40,465 nt of DNA. Origin: a virus. The notes under the pieces are model-generated. The model saw nothing but the letters and a program-made list of their open reading frames with translations, was not told the DNA's origin and made no database searches. Location of the stretch: IMG/VR virus record IMGVR_UViG_3300028394_000143, positions 1 through 40,465 of that record. One strand, 5' to 3'. Of this stretch, positions 1-6,814 are shown one piece after another (within the stretch, counting starts at the first letter, position 1; every line of letters begins with the position of its first letter). The position numbers were made by a program, and so were the translations under genes.

Positions 1-140
1 TTCTGACTTGGCAAGACTTGACAACAGGAGAATCACGACAGGCAGTAATCGAACAAGTTACATTCACCCGTATGACACCGCCCGATAAACGCTTTGATGG
101 TTTTGGTGGCATCATAGAGATAACTGTTAGGACAGTATAA
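1..140 (+). CDS. Tail protein, C-terminal end (partial at window start)
   Basis: This is the last 45 codons plus stop of a large tail protein; the first full codon begins at base 3 and the TAA ends at 140. It encodes the same residues as the end of the complete gene at 38306-40261, and bases 1-124 are identical to 40122-40245. The fragment shows that the sequence was linearised inside a gene. The last A of the stop is also the first base of the next ATG. Confidence 0.9.
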   Translation, partial: LTWQDLTTGESRQAVIEQVTFTRMTPPDKRFDGFGGIIEITVRTV

Positions 141-142
141 TG
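1..142. repeat. Terminal direct repeat, left copy
   Basis: Bases 1-124 match 40122-40245 exactly. Bases 125 and 128 differ, and identity then resumes through the ATG at 140-142. Beyond that the two copies diverge strongly in DNA while still encoding related small proteins. The sharp switch from identity to divergence is not expected of a true terminal redundancy, which would be identical throughout. It fits a circular assembly closed over two strain variants, or a real partial duplication. Confidence 0.9.
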
Positions 143-337
143 AGCGCGGTAGATTGGGCAGCATTATTGGTATCTTTATCTGCAATTGTTGCAGCATTTG
201 CAACAGCAGTTCGATGGATGGTTAAGCATTATTTATTTGAATTAAAAACAAACGGGGGCAGTTCAGTCAAAGACCAAGTCAATAGATTAGAGGCCCGAGT
301 TGACCAGATTTATCTCTTATTATGTGAGAAAGAATAG
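140..337 (+). CDS. Small single-TM protein, holin or lysis-accessory candidate
   Basis: A 65-residue protein with a hydrophobic N-terminal segment (about residues 6-24), then a conserved RWMVKHYL stretch, the turn NGGSS and a charged amphipathic helix. This gives one membrane helix with a cytoplasmic or wall-facing coiled tail. It starts at the ATG that overlaps the stop of the tail gene by one base (TAATG). It opens a cassette that contains an endolysin, so a holin or lysis-accessory role is plausible but inferred from position. A divergent homologue, about half identical by hand alignment, occurs at 40261-40455. Confidence 0.75.
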   Translation: MSAVDWAALLVSLSAIVAAFATAVRWMVKHYLFELKTNGGSSVKDQVNRLEARVDQIYLLLCEKE

Positions 338-1952
338 AGCACTTGCTGCTTTCTTTATAGTTGTAGGCACTTCTTTTTATGCACCACCTGCTTATGCAAC
401 CCCACCAGAGTTAATGGTAAGAGATGTAACAATTATCTGCGCTAATCCTGCGGGAGAAACACACACTGCACTTACTGGTTGGGATGCTGACAATACTTAC
501 TTTGATGGCAAAGGTGACATAGCAAGATTATTTTGCGAGGGTGGCTTTGGTGGTGAATGGACCACTTACATAAGTGATAATTACTCAGGACCTGGACGAT
601 TCTACAATAGTGGTGTTGCTCCAACACCTATTCCTGAACCTACTCCAACGCCTTCTCCAACTCCAACTGTAGCGCCAACGCCCGAGCCTTCTCCTTCTCC
701 CACTCCCGTTGTAACCCCTCAACCTTCGATTTCTCCAACCGCAACTCCAACGCCATCTCCGTCTCCTTCAGAGACTGCGACTGCTTCAGTCGAACCAACT
801 CCTTCTCCGAGTCAAACACCCGTAGTTGAGCCAAGTCCAACTCCGACTGTAGTGCCAACACCTTTGCCTTCTCCAGTGCCAACTCAGACTCCAGAACCTT
901 TACCTTCTCCAACCAGTACTCCTGTGTTACCTGAACCATTGCCTACTCCATCCCCTGTAGATACCAATACGCCAGTGCCAGTACTCCCAACGCCACAGCC
1001 AACCCCAATACCATTACCTATTCCTGTTCCTCAGCCAGTGCCACAGCCTGAGCCAACGCCCGTTCCTGTGCCTGTCCCTGTTGTCGAACCAGTTCTACCT
1101 GTCCCTGTGGTCCAACCACCTGTTGTAAGCCCACAGCCAGAGCCAGGTCCAGAACCTCAGCCTCAACCTGAGCCAGTACCACAACCTGTACCCGTAGCAG
1201 AGCCTCCAGCACCTGAACCTTTGCCTGAGCCTGTTCCAGTAGCAGAAGAACCTCCTGCCCCTGTAGAAGAACCTCCTGTTGCAATTCCTGACCCTGAGGG
1301 TTCGATTGGTGAGCCTCCTGCTCCAGTAGAGGAACCACCTGCTCCTGAACCTCCATTAGACCCGTCCCCTGAGCCTGTACCAACTGCGCCAGAACCTAAT
1401 CCTCAACCAGCGGAACCTCAACCGACTATCCCAATTGTCCCAGAAGAACCTCATACTGAGCCTCCTATTGCTCCTCCTAATGCAACTGCACAGGAGAGAC
1501 AGATAGTAGCAGAGGCAGTTATAGAAGCAGCGCAAGGCGCACCAGTAACTGCACAAGCAATTCAAGATGCTGGTATTACTCTTCAAGACTTGCCACCTGA
1601 TACACCTATTGAGGTTCGTACAGATGAGGCAGGCAATGAAGTAGTTATTACCGCAGAGGTAGCAATTGCTTTGGTTCTCCTTGAGAATCCAGCAGAACTA
1701 ATTGCAGAACTCTTTAGTGACCCAGCCAATGCCTTGCTTGCTATTGCAAGCATTGGTGCTGATATGTCAGTAGAAGAACGTACAGAATCAGAAAAAATTA
1801 TTGTTGCCTCCGTTATTGTTGGACAGATTGCTACTACTGCAGCAACTATGGCAGCATCTACAACTACAACTAGAACCCCCTCTAGTGGTGGTTCTTCTGG
1901 TGGCGGTGCTGCCAGTAGAGAATCTAAAACCGTAAGGAGACGCAAGCCGTGA
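324..1952 (+). CDS. Secreted proline-rich repeat protein in the lysis cassette
   Basis: The GTG at 324 gives 542 residues and places a clean Sec signal peptide at the start: KNR, a hydrophobic core, then a likely cut after AYA (about residue 25). A short folded region with two cysteines follows (about 26-97). Next come nearly 290 residues dominated by Pro with Thr, Ser, Val and Glu (PTPTP, PEPVP and similar). The C-terminal domain (about 390-542) carries two hydrophobic stretches and a Ser/Gly linker ending in RRRKP. The upstream TTG at 300 would bury the signal peptide, so GTG is preferred, overlapping the previous gene by 14 bases. The layout resembles an exported protein with a wall-spanning rod. 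I recognise no enzyme domain; a spanin-like or wall-crossing lysis role is inference. Confidence 0.75.
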   Translation: MRKNRALAAFFIVVGTSFYAPPAYATPPELMVRDVTIICANPAGETHTALTGWDADNTYFDGKGDIARLFCEGGFGGEWTTYISDNYSGPGRFYNSGVAPTPIPEPTPTPSPTPTVAPTPEPSPSPTPVVTPQPSISPTATPTPSPSPSETATASVEPTPSPSQTPVVEPSPTPTVVPTPLPSPVPTQTPEPLPSPTSTPVLPEPLPTPSPVDTNTPVPVLPTPQPTPIPLPIPVPQPVPQPEPTPVPVPVPVVEPVLPVPVVQPPVVSPQPEPGPEPQPQPEPVPQPVPVAEPPAPEPLPEPVPVAEEPPAPVEEPPVAIPDPEGSIGEPPAPVEEPPAPEPPLDPSPEPVPTAPEPNPQPAEPQPTIPIVPEEPHTEPPIAPPNATAQERQIVAEAVIEAAQGAPVTAQAIQDAGITLQDLPPDTPIEVRTDEAGNEVVITAEVAIALVLLENPAELIAELFSDPANALLAIASIGADMSVEERTESEKIIVASVIVGQIATTAATMAASTTTTRTPSSGGSSGGGAASRESKTVRRRKP

Positions 1953-2113
1953 ACTTTTTTAGAGATATGTTAGAGCAGTGCTGGACCCTACTGGGTATGG
2001 GTATTGCTTGGGTCGTCCTTGATGGCTCAGCCAAGACAGTAGTGGGATATGCCATTGTTGGCACCCTTGTTGTTTGGGCAGTTACTTATCCGTTACGTAA
2101 TCCAAAGGAATAG
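1949..2113 (+). CDS. Two-TM small membrane protein, holin candidate
   Basis: A 54-residue ORF starting at GTG 1949, which overlaps the preceding TGA by four bases (GTGA). AAGGAGA lies upstream at 1934-1940. Two hydrophobic segments (about residues 11-26 and 31-47) are separated by a short DGSAK turn, and the tail is basic (LRNPKE). Size, two-helix topology and a position just upstream of the endolysin match class II holins. The function is inferred from these features only. Confidence 0.7.
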   Translation: MNFFRDMLEQCWTLLGMGIAWVVLDGSAKTVVGYAIVGTLVVWAVTYPLRNPKE

Positions 2114-2115
2114 TA

Positions 2116-2208
2116 ATGGGATTTACAACTATAGTTCCCGAACCAATGTGGGAACCAGTAACTCCTGATATAGAACCTAGTGAATGGGAAGATGAAGATG
2201 ACGATTGA
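2116..2208 (+). CDS. 30-residue acidic peptide
   Basis: The ATG at 2116 begins two bases after the preceding stop and opens a 30-codon ORF ending in an acidic run (EWEDEDDD). Its end overlaps the endolysin start. There is little room for a separate ribosome binding site, so translation would depend on coupling to the gene before it. It could be a genuine micro-protein or a coupling leader for the endolysin. Confidence 0.4.
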   Translation: MGFTTIVPEPMWEPVTPDIEPSEWEDEDDD

Positions 2209-2662
2209 GCATAGCCAAAATGGTTGGGTTGCATCTAAAGATAAAGAAGCAATTAACATTAAACATTTTCTTGTTGATGGTACTAAAATCAAATTGCAAT
2301 GCAATGAAATATGTGGTCCAGTATTAGCAGCATTTGCTGCTGAGTTTCATGTTAATGTAGAACCCCTTGAAGAAGGGGCATTTGATGACTGGTCGTATGC
2401 ATATCGTCAGGTACGTGGTAAGACAGAAGATTTATCTAACCACTCATCTGGTACTGCTATAGACCTTAATGCAGTCAAGCATCCACTTGGTAAAGAGAAC
2501 ACCTTCACTGAAGCACAGCGTAAGGTATTAGATATTCTTTGTAAGAAATATGGGTTACGCGCAGGCTACACTTATAAGACTCGCAAAGATGATATGCATT
2601 TTGAAATAGTAGAGACACCTGAACAGGTGAAAGCACGTGTAATCAAGATGAAACTAAAGTAA
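2198..2662 (+). CDS. Endolysin: M15-family (VanY-like) peptidase
   Basis: A 154-residue zinc peptidase that should cut the peptide stems of host peptidoglycan. The M15 signature is present as SNHSSGTAIDL (His82 and Asp89) with the final zinc histidine in DMHFEI (His134). The ATG at 2198 is chosen because GGGAAG lies six bases upstream; ATG 2192 and GTG 2180 are in-frame alternatives. There is no signal peptide or wall-binding domain, so release needs a holin, for which 1949-2113 and 2673-2864 are candidates. L-Ala-D-Glu versus D-Ala-D-Ala specificity cannot be decided here. Confidence 0.9.
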   Translation: MTIEHSQNGWVASKDKEAINIKHFLVDGTKIKLQCNEICGPVLAAFAAEFHVNVEPLEEGAFDDWSYAYRQVRGKTEDLSNHSSGTAIDLNAVKHPLGKENTFTEAQRKVLDILCKKYGLRAGYTYKTRKDDMHFEIVETPEQVKARVIKMKLK

Positions 2663-2672
2663 AGGAATCCCC

Positions 2673-2864
2673 ATGAATCAAGAAAAGATTAAGCAAATTG
2701 GTTTAACATACCTACGTTCTGCAGCAGCAGTAGCAGCAGGTTTGTATATGACTGGCGTACATGACCCTAAGACATTGGCATCAGCCTTTGTTGCTGGCTT
2801 AGTCGGTCCATTGCTCAAGGCACTTGACCCATCAGCAAAAGAGTTTGGTGTAGTCAAGAAGTAA
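2673..2864 (+). CDS. Small hydrophobic protein after the endolysin, holin-like
   Basis: 63 residues with two moderately hydrophobic segments (about 13-29 and 36-50) joined by a HDPKT turn, and a lysine-ending tail. AAAGGAA lies just upstream of the ATG. It is the last gene of the late transcript, directly before a strong terminator. Its position beside the endolysin suggests a holin or antiholin partner for 1949-2113; the family is not certain. Confidence 0.65.
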   Translation: MNQEKIKQIGLTYLRSAAAVAAGLYMTGVHDPKTLASAFVAGLVGPLLKALDPSAKEFGVVKK

Positions 2865-2884
2865 TACCACTTAGAAACTAGAAG

Positions 2885-2926
2885 CCCCCGCTCAGGTACA
2901 TTAACCTACCTGGCGGGGGTCTTTTT
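2885..2926 (+). terminator. Strong intrinsic terminator ending the late operon
   Basis: CCCCCGC (2885-2891) pairs with GCGGGGG (2913-2919) and CAGGTA (2893-2898) with TACCTG (2907-2912), with one bulged T. TC and five T follow. It sits 21 bases after the last lysis gene and borders the stop of the leftward gene at 2927. The hairpin also forms on the minus strand but with a weak U tail, so it may partly stop leftward transcription too. Confidence 0.92.
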
Positions 2927-3085
2927 CTATTTGTCTAACAGTTCTTCAGTGTCCCAATTGAAAAAGTCAGGCTTAAGTTTACTGCGATTTCTAAAAGACC
3001 ACCATGCATTCTGAATTCGATAAAGAAGTTCCTTGCCTAGTTCTCCTAGCACAATGCCTAGTGCTATGCTTAGATATAGTTCCAT
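2927..3085 (-). CDS. 52-residue membrane-associated small protein
   Basis: A short ORF preceded by TAGGAGA eight bases before its ATG (3083-3085). The product has a hydrophobic N-terminal helix (about residues 2-14), a basic and aromatic middle (YRIQNAWWSFRNR) and an acidic tail. It is the last gene of the early arm and its stop abuts the T run of the terminator. No family recognised. Confidence 0.7.
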   Translation of the reverse strand: MELYLSIALGIVLGELGKELLYRIQNAWWSFRNRSKLKPDFFNWDTEELLDK

Positions 3086-3093
3086 AGTTTCTC

Positions 3094-3354
3094 CTATTTG
3101 TATGTTAGATACATTGGTATTGGTTCGATATTAAGTTGTCGCCGCATTTTATGGCGTTGATTTTCTGTTGTATTACCCCAGTAACCCATAACATTATACT
3201 TAAGTGCATAGTCAAGGCATTCTTTTTGAACTATACATGACCCACAAATCTTTTTAAGTGCTTTGACTTCTGGGTATGTGTTTTGTCCGTCAGGTACAAA
3301 AAACAAATCAGTATCTGTTGACTCGCAATTAGGTGTGTTACTAGGTTTGTACAT
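3094..3354 (-). CDS. whiB: WhiB-family transcriptional regulator
   Basis: 86 residues with the four-cysteine cluster of WhiB-like proteins: Cys10, Cys37 and Cys40 (CGSC) and Cys46, followed by the turn GYWGNTTENQR, the counterpart of the family's G-(V/I/Y)-WGG motif, and a basic DNA-contacting tail (HKMRR). WhiB proteins carry a 4Fe-4S cluster and bind the host principal sigma factor; they occur only in actinobacteria and their phages. GGGGGA precedes the ATG. It lies in the same operon as a sigma-like protein, suggesting joint control of host RNA polymerase. Confidence 0.93.
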   Translation of the reverse strand: MYKPSNTPNCESTDTDLFFVPDGQNTYPEVKALKKICGSCIVQKECLDYALKYNVMGYWGNTTENQRHKMRRQLNIEPIPMYLTYK

Positions 3355-3516
3355 TTATCCCCCTGTTGAATAGAATCCACTGCCGTTAAACTTTACGGCA
3401 ATAGATGTCCAGATACGTACCATTGTGTTGCCACATACAGTACATGGTGGTGCTGCTGGGTCTTGCACTTCAAGTATTGTATTGCAAGTTTCACATTTGA
3501 AGTCGTAGTTAGGCAC
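3355..3516 (-). CDS. FmdB-type zinc-ribbon protein
   Basis: A 53-residue ORF with a GTG start at 3516 and GGAGA six bases upstream. The pattern PNYDFKCETC, then PPCTVCG, matches the small FmdB-like zinc ribbon (two CxxC pairs), and the C-terminus KFNGSGFYSTGG also resembles that family. It probably binds zinc and may bind nucleic acid or RNA polymerase. It overlaps the gene before it by eight bases and ends at the ATG of whiB, so the three are translationally coupled. Confidence 0.8.
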   Translation of the reverse strand: MPNYDFKCETCNTILEVQDPAAPPCTVCGNTMVRIWTSIAVKFNGSGFYSTGG

Positions 3517-3691
3517 AGTAATCTCCGTCTATCTCCGTTGGTGCGGTAGTTAATGTACCGCACTCAATGCATTCTTGTTTCAAATCATACCAGCCAACTG
3601 CCCTGGTTTCCTCATCCCACATGACAATAACTTTAAACATTTTACAGCCACAAATGCAAGCAAAGGCTGGCTCACCTCTAAGGTCGTTCAC
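3509..3691 (-). CDS. Small zinc-ribbon-like protein
   Basis: 60 residues starting with GTG, which overlaps the preceding stop by four bases. Cysteines are arranged CICGC near residue 12 and CIEC near residue 41, consistent with one zinc site holding a small beta domain. No precise family recognised; it is one of several cysteine-rich small proteins in this operon. Confidence 0.7.
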   Translation of the reverse strand: MNDLRGEPAFACICGCKMFKVIVMWDEETRAVGWYDLKQECIECGTLTTAPTEIDGDYCA

Positions 3692-4350
3692 TCTTCTTCA
3701 TCTTCTGTAATAGGGCTATCTGGTTCTGGTTCTGGCCTAGTATCTCTGTCATAGTATGGCTTCCATCCACCTAGATTTTTAACTACTGAGTTTAGAGCAC
3801 GGGAAACTTTCATCCGTGCACCATCTACTGTTGTGTCCATATCTTTGGATAGTAATGCCCAGTCAGGTGAATCTATACTAAAGCGCAGCCTTAGTATATT
3901 CTGCTTGGCTTCTGATAATTTATAGAAGGCTGATGCTATATCTGAACGCAATGATAACCAATTGTTACCATCTGATGCGATACCAGTACCAAACTTTGCA
4001 TTGAGGTCTTGAATACTTGTAGGGATTTCATATGTATCACCTATGATAGATGGCAAGAATGCTTCGACTACTGACGTGTCGTAGTAATATAAATCTGATG
4101 TGTCGTAGCCAATCTTTTTAGCCTTGTCTCGTTCACAAAACTTAAGCGCTGCATTACGCAGCGACTTAGCAATTAACTTGTCGCGGTCTTTTTGTTTTAG
4201 GGCTGACCATTCTTTGTACTTATTGGGATGACCGACAAACCATACCCACAACTCTTGACCTATATCATCACGTTCTAACATAGTATAACGCTTTGCATAT
4301 TCAGATGAGAGTTGTTGTACTAACTCGTTATATTCTTCAATGTAAGTCAT
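3688..4350 (-). CDS. RNA polymerase sigma-factor-like protein
   Basis: 220 residues. The N-terminal helices (about 10-75, including RDDIGQELWVWF) look like a divergent sigma region 2. Residues about 140-195 form a region-4-like helix-turn-helix: LSEAKQNILRLRF, then DWALLSKDMDTTVDGARMKV, then a basic helix. A Pro/Glu/Asp-rich acidic tail follows. This is a low-similarity call based on domain order and HTH shape. Its place next to WhiB, which partners sigma factors, supports a role in redirecting host RNA polymerase. The ATG overlaps the upstream stop by one base. Confidence 0.65.
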   Translation of the reverse strand: MTYIEEYNELVQQLSSEYAKRYTMLERDDIGQELWVWFVGHPNKYKEWSALKQKDRDKLIAKSLRNAALKFCERDKAKKIGYDTSDLYYYDTSVVEAFLPSIIGDTYEIPTSIQDLNAKFGTGIASDGNNWLSLRSDIASAFYKLSEAKQNILRLRFSIDSPDWALLSKDMDTTVDGARMKVSRALNSVVKNLGGWKPYYDRDTRPEPEPDSPITEDEEE

Positions 4351-5099
4351 TAGGGAATGATGACCTCGCCATTAACAATTGGTACTGCAAATGGTGTAAC
4401 CTTGCGGTTGTGTTCTACTAGGATACCAATGCCATGCTGCCAGTTAGCAGCACCTGATGTAAGATAAGATGCTTGCTTAATGTCCATCATGTGACCGACC
4501 TCTAACCCGTATAAAGTACTGGTTTTTCCGTAAAATCCTGTGGTCTCATGTTGTAATCCTATGCGGTGTGTGTGTCCACACACTACTGATTTGCCTAATC
4601 GTTTGGCTAAGTTTAATGCTGTAGCCCCAGGTGCACGGTTAAGTGCGCCTTCATCACCGTGTGCCATCACCCAACCAGGTAGTAGTTCATGCATCTTGTG
4701 TAAGTAATTAATCTTTAACTTACTGTAACCTAATAGTTCCTCAATCTCTAATGACTTGAGTGACATAAAGGCTGGTGCATACTTGCGCATGTATGTATCA
4801 ATGCGGTCAGTATGATTACTTCGTTGAATGTAAAATGGCTTGTTACCCAAAGCACTGCGGTAACGAGCCATGATGTCGTGCGTTAAATCTATACTGTCTT
4901 GCAGGGTTTCTGCGTACTCACCTGCCATGCCTTTGTTCCAACGACTGGGTTCGGGGGCATCTAGTTCATCCCCCACGCACCATAGTTCGTCTGGTTTATA
5001 ATCTTGTATAAACTTAAGCGTAGCCTCTACGGTTTTGTTATGTTGATAGGGTATCTGAAGGTCGCTTAAGACCACTACCCGCTTTGTTTTGTTTACCAT
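4350..5099 (-). CDS. Calcineurin-like metallophosphoesterase
   Basis: 249 residues with the two-metal phosphoesterase motif series in order: SDLQ (Asp13; the usual DxH His is replaced by Gln15), GDELD (43-47), SNHTD (94-98), HGD (147-149) and GHTHR (175-179). The fold covers DNA repair nucleases and nucleotide phosphodiesterases, and the actual substrate cannot be read from sequence. The start at 5099 has GGAAGG upstream and overlaps the end of the previous gene by 62 bases, a long overlap for this genome. Confidence 0.88.
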   Translation of the reverse strand: MVNKTKRVVVLSDLQIPYQHNKTVEATLKFIQDYKPDELWCVGDELDAPEPSRWNKGMAGEYAETLQDSIDLTHDIMARYRSALGNKPFYIQRSNHTDRIDTYMRKYAPAFMSLKSLEIEELLGYSKLKINYLHKMHELLPGWVMAHGDEGALNRAPGATALNLAKRLGKSVVCGHTHRIGLQHETTGFYGKTSTLYGLEVGHMMDIKQASYLTSGAANWQHGIGILVEHNRKVTPFAVPIVNGEVIIP

Positions 5100-5376
5100 T
5101 AGGTATACCTTCCCATTGTCCGCGTTGGACTAGTAACCCGATTATGGCATAATTTGCAAGGTCAATGAGGGTATCTTCAATACTTTCGTAGTTGGGCGTG
5201 TCGTTATCTCCAAGGTTAGATAGCCGTGCCAACTTGTCATACATGCGTACACGTAGTCCATTCATAGCACCACCAGGTGCACCTGCTATGTTCATTGGAC
5301 CGTAATCTTCATGCTTTCTGTAAAGAATTGTTAGTAATTGTAGTGTAATTGTTTTAGCATCTTCAAGGTTTTTCAT
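5038..5376 (-). CDS. DUF1599-like (nucleotide-modification-associated) protein
   Basis: 112 residues from the ATG at 5376, preceded by AAGGAAA; the GTG at 5409 would lengthen the overlap and lacks a site. The helical core has KHEDYG (about residues 21-26), GLRVRMYDKLARLSNL (about 40-55) and ESIEDTLIDLANYAIIGL, the pattern I associate with DUF1599 / nucleotide-modification-associated domain 1. The family is seen in phages near nucleotide or DNA modification genes. Here it sits beside the phosphoesterase and primase; no modification pathway is evident nearby. Confidence 0.65.
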   Translation of the reverse strand: MKNLEDAKTITLQLLTILYRKHEDYGPMNIAGAPGGAMNGLRVRMYDKLARLSNLGDNDTPNYESIEDTLIDLANYAIIGLLVQRGQWEGIPNGKQNKAGSGLKRPSDTLST

Positions 5377-5674
5377 CCAAGATTTCCTTAATACTGGTTT
5401 CAAAGTCACGCATTGCTTCTTTGATTGAGAACTCTTCCCATACTTCTTCTGCCTTGTCGTACTTGCTGGCTACTAGAATGGCAGCCAATGCGGTCACGCA
5501 CATCTTGGCTTCATCCAACTCACCCTCACATATAGTCTCATAGACATCACGGAGTGCGCTAATAATGTCAAGCATTCTAGTATCAGATACTGGTATGGCT
5601 ATGGCAAAATCCATGTGTTCTATATGGTCCCAGAAACTATCATCCAGGGGTAACGCATTCTCTGATTCGCTCAT
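5363..5674 (-). CDS. Hypothetical acidic helical protein
   Basis: 103 residues, rich in Glu and Asp and predicted mostly helical, with no cysteine cluster, signal or membrane segment. It begins inside the end of the TOPRIM primase ORF (35-base overlap) and its stop overlaps the next ATG by 14 bases, so it is coupled on both sides. The ribosome binding site is weak. I do not recognise it; the position suggests an accessory to replication. Confidence 0.6.
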   Translation of the reverse strand: MSESENALPLDDSFWDHIEHMDFAIAIPVSDTRMLDIISALRDVYETICEGELDEAKMCVTALAAILVASKYDKAEEVWEEFSIKEAMRDFETSIKEILDEKP

Positions 5675-6284
5675 CCAGCCACTCGCTTCCTTGTTTAATC
5701 ATCATGCTATTGACGTCTTCGCCATCTGGCATGCTGATGATATTGACACTGCCTAACTCTCTACTGATTTTCTTACCAAACTCTAGCCCTGCTGCATCAC
5801 CATCTGCTAGTACAATAACAACATCAAAGTCATCAAGTATCTTAACATAGTGTGGCTTCCAGTTGTTAGCCCCTGGTATACCCACTGTTGGGTGATTAGT
5901 TTTGACTGTCATCATGATGCAATCAAACTCACCTTCGGTGACGCATATGTATTTGTCTGCAACAAAGCATGCCTGTGTGTTAAACATTGTTGTCTTGGCA
6001 CCTACTAGACCCATATACTTAGGGTCTTCGCCATTCATACCACGGAATCTAATATCAACTACGCCTGATGGCGTGATGTATGGAATAGCAAGCCTGCCTT
6101 TGTAAGGCTCATGACCTGGAAGCGGTTCGTCTACCACCCCCAGATGAAAGATGCTTGCCTCTTCTACCGAGAGTTGACGGCTTGCTAGATAGTCTGTTGC
6201 TATTTCTATCCTTGCCGCGTATCTCTGTGTTGCCTGTAGTAAGAACTGACGTTGCGAACTTGACAGCCTCACGGTAATCACCAC
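5640..6284 (-). CDS. DNA primase, TOPRIM catalytic half
   Basis: Up to 214 residues. DYLASRQLS with FHLGVV (about 31-51) matches the DnaG linker before the catalytic core. TEGEFD (116-121) and DGDAAG (161-166) are the TOPRIM glutamate and DxD metal-binding motifs. This half makes RNA primers but lacks the zinc domain, which lies in the overlapping ORF 6109-6486, one base out of frame. The GTG at 6284 opens the ORF, but the first 25 or so residues are not primase-like, so translation may enter by frameshift from the zinc-domain ORF. It may equally be a single gene broken by an indel. Confidence 0.85.
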   Translation of the reverse strand: MVITVRLSSSQRQFLLQATQRYAARIEIATDYLASRQLSVEEASIFHLGVVDEPLPGHEPYKGRLAIPYITPSGVVDIRFRGMNGEDPKYMGLVGAKTTMFNTQACFVADKYICVTEGEFDCIMMTVKTNHPTVGIPGANNWKPHYVKILDDFDVVIVLADGDAAGLEFGKKISRELGSVNIISMPDGEDVNSMMIKQGSEWLDERIRECVTPG

Positions 6285-6486
6285 CTTCTTTGTACATGAT
6301 AAGAGAAAAGGTATCGCCTTTCACTCCACATCCGTGGCATATGAAAGCGTTCTTGTCAAAGTTAACTGCTGCACTTGCATGTGAATCAGAATGGAATGGA
6401 CATTTCATCTTGCGCCAACCGCTGCCCATAGCAGGCACGGTGGCGCCTATGTAATGGAGATACTCTTCAATCTTTGGTTTGTCCAA
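6109..6486 (-). CDS. DNA primase, CHC2 zinc-binding half
   Basis: A DnaG-type zinc finger: Cys29-P-F-His32, SHASAAVNF, then Cys50-H-G-Cys53-GVKGD, followed by the helix EGGDYREAVKFA (about residues 67-78). This domain recognises template for primer synthesis. After about residue 80 the product turns into a Ser/Arg/Gly-rich tail unlike any primase, exactly where the conserved primase sequence resumes in the next frame (5640-6284). The 176-base overlap of two halves of one enzyme suggests a +1 frameshift or an indel. The ATG has a 20-base overlap with the upstream nuclease gene. Confidence 0.85.
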   Translation of the reverse strand: MDKPKIEEYLHYIGATVPAMGSGWRKMKCPFHSDSHASAAVNFDKNAFICHGCGVKGDTFSLIMYKEGGDYREAVKFATSVLTTGNTEIRGKDRNSNRLSSKPSTLGRRGKHLSSGGGRRTASRS

Positions 6487-6814
6487 GCGCTCTCCTTAAT
6501 AAATCTACATATACATAGCCAGGCATGGTGCAGTACCAATCTTCGGGGCTTCCCCTGCCCTTACGTTTGTGCCACACCACGCCTGTCCATGCTTTGTCGT
6601 TAGCCATCTCGACTATCAACTCTTCTGTCCAACCCGCTAAGTCCATCTTGGCGTGGTTCTTTATCTCTATAGTGACTCCAGGGATACCAGATATATCTCC
6701 TTTGTCTAGCGTAGCACCAGCCAAACGTCTGTCCACATAAGGAAACCATTGCTTAAGGTATTTAACTACGTCTCGCTCTGCTCCTGAACCTTTGGCTTTT
6801 GCTGCGCTGCTCAT
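6467..6814 (-). CDS. PD-(D/E)XK nuclease, Holliday-junction-resolvase-like
   Basis: 115 residues fitting a compact resolvase fold: N-terminal KGSGAERDVVKYL with Glu13, then DKGDISG (Asp40) and the catalytic pair IEIKNH (Glu50, Lys52), followed by a helix and WYCTMP strand. Such enzymes resolve branched DNA before packaging. The ATG overlaps the stop of the ATPase gene (ATGA). The small size and placement between helicase and primase support a replication or recombination role; VRR-NUC-type endonuclease is the main alternative. Confidence 0.8.
   Translation of the reverse strand: MSSAAKAKGSGAERDVVKYLKQWFPYVDRRLAGATLDKGDISGIPGVTIEIKNHAKMDLAGWTEELIVEMANDKAWTGVVWHKRKGRGSPEDWYCTMPGYVYVDLLRRALGQTKD

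Noticed and set aside
1-142. A true direct terminal repeat of a linear genome
   Set aside because: The two ends differ at bases 125 and 128 and diverge fully after the shared ATG. Real terminal repeats are identical.
640-1945. Leftward ORFs of 76-121 residues opposite the proline-rich gene
   Set aside because: They are low-complexity mirror translations of the Pro repeat on the plus strand, lack ribosome binding sites and overlap a gene with a clear signal peptide.
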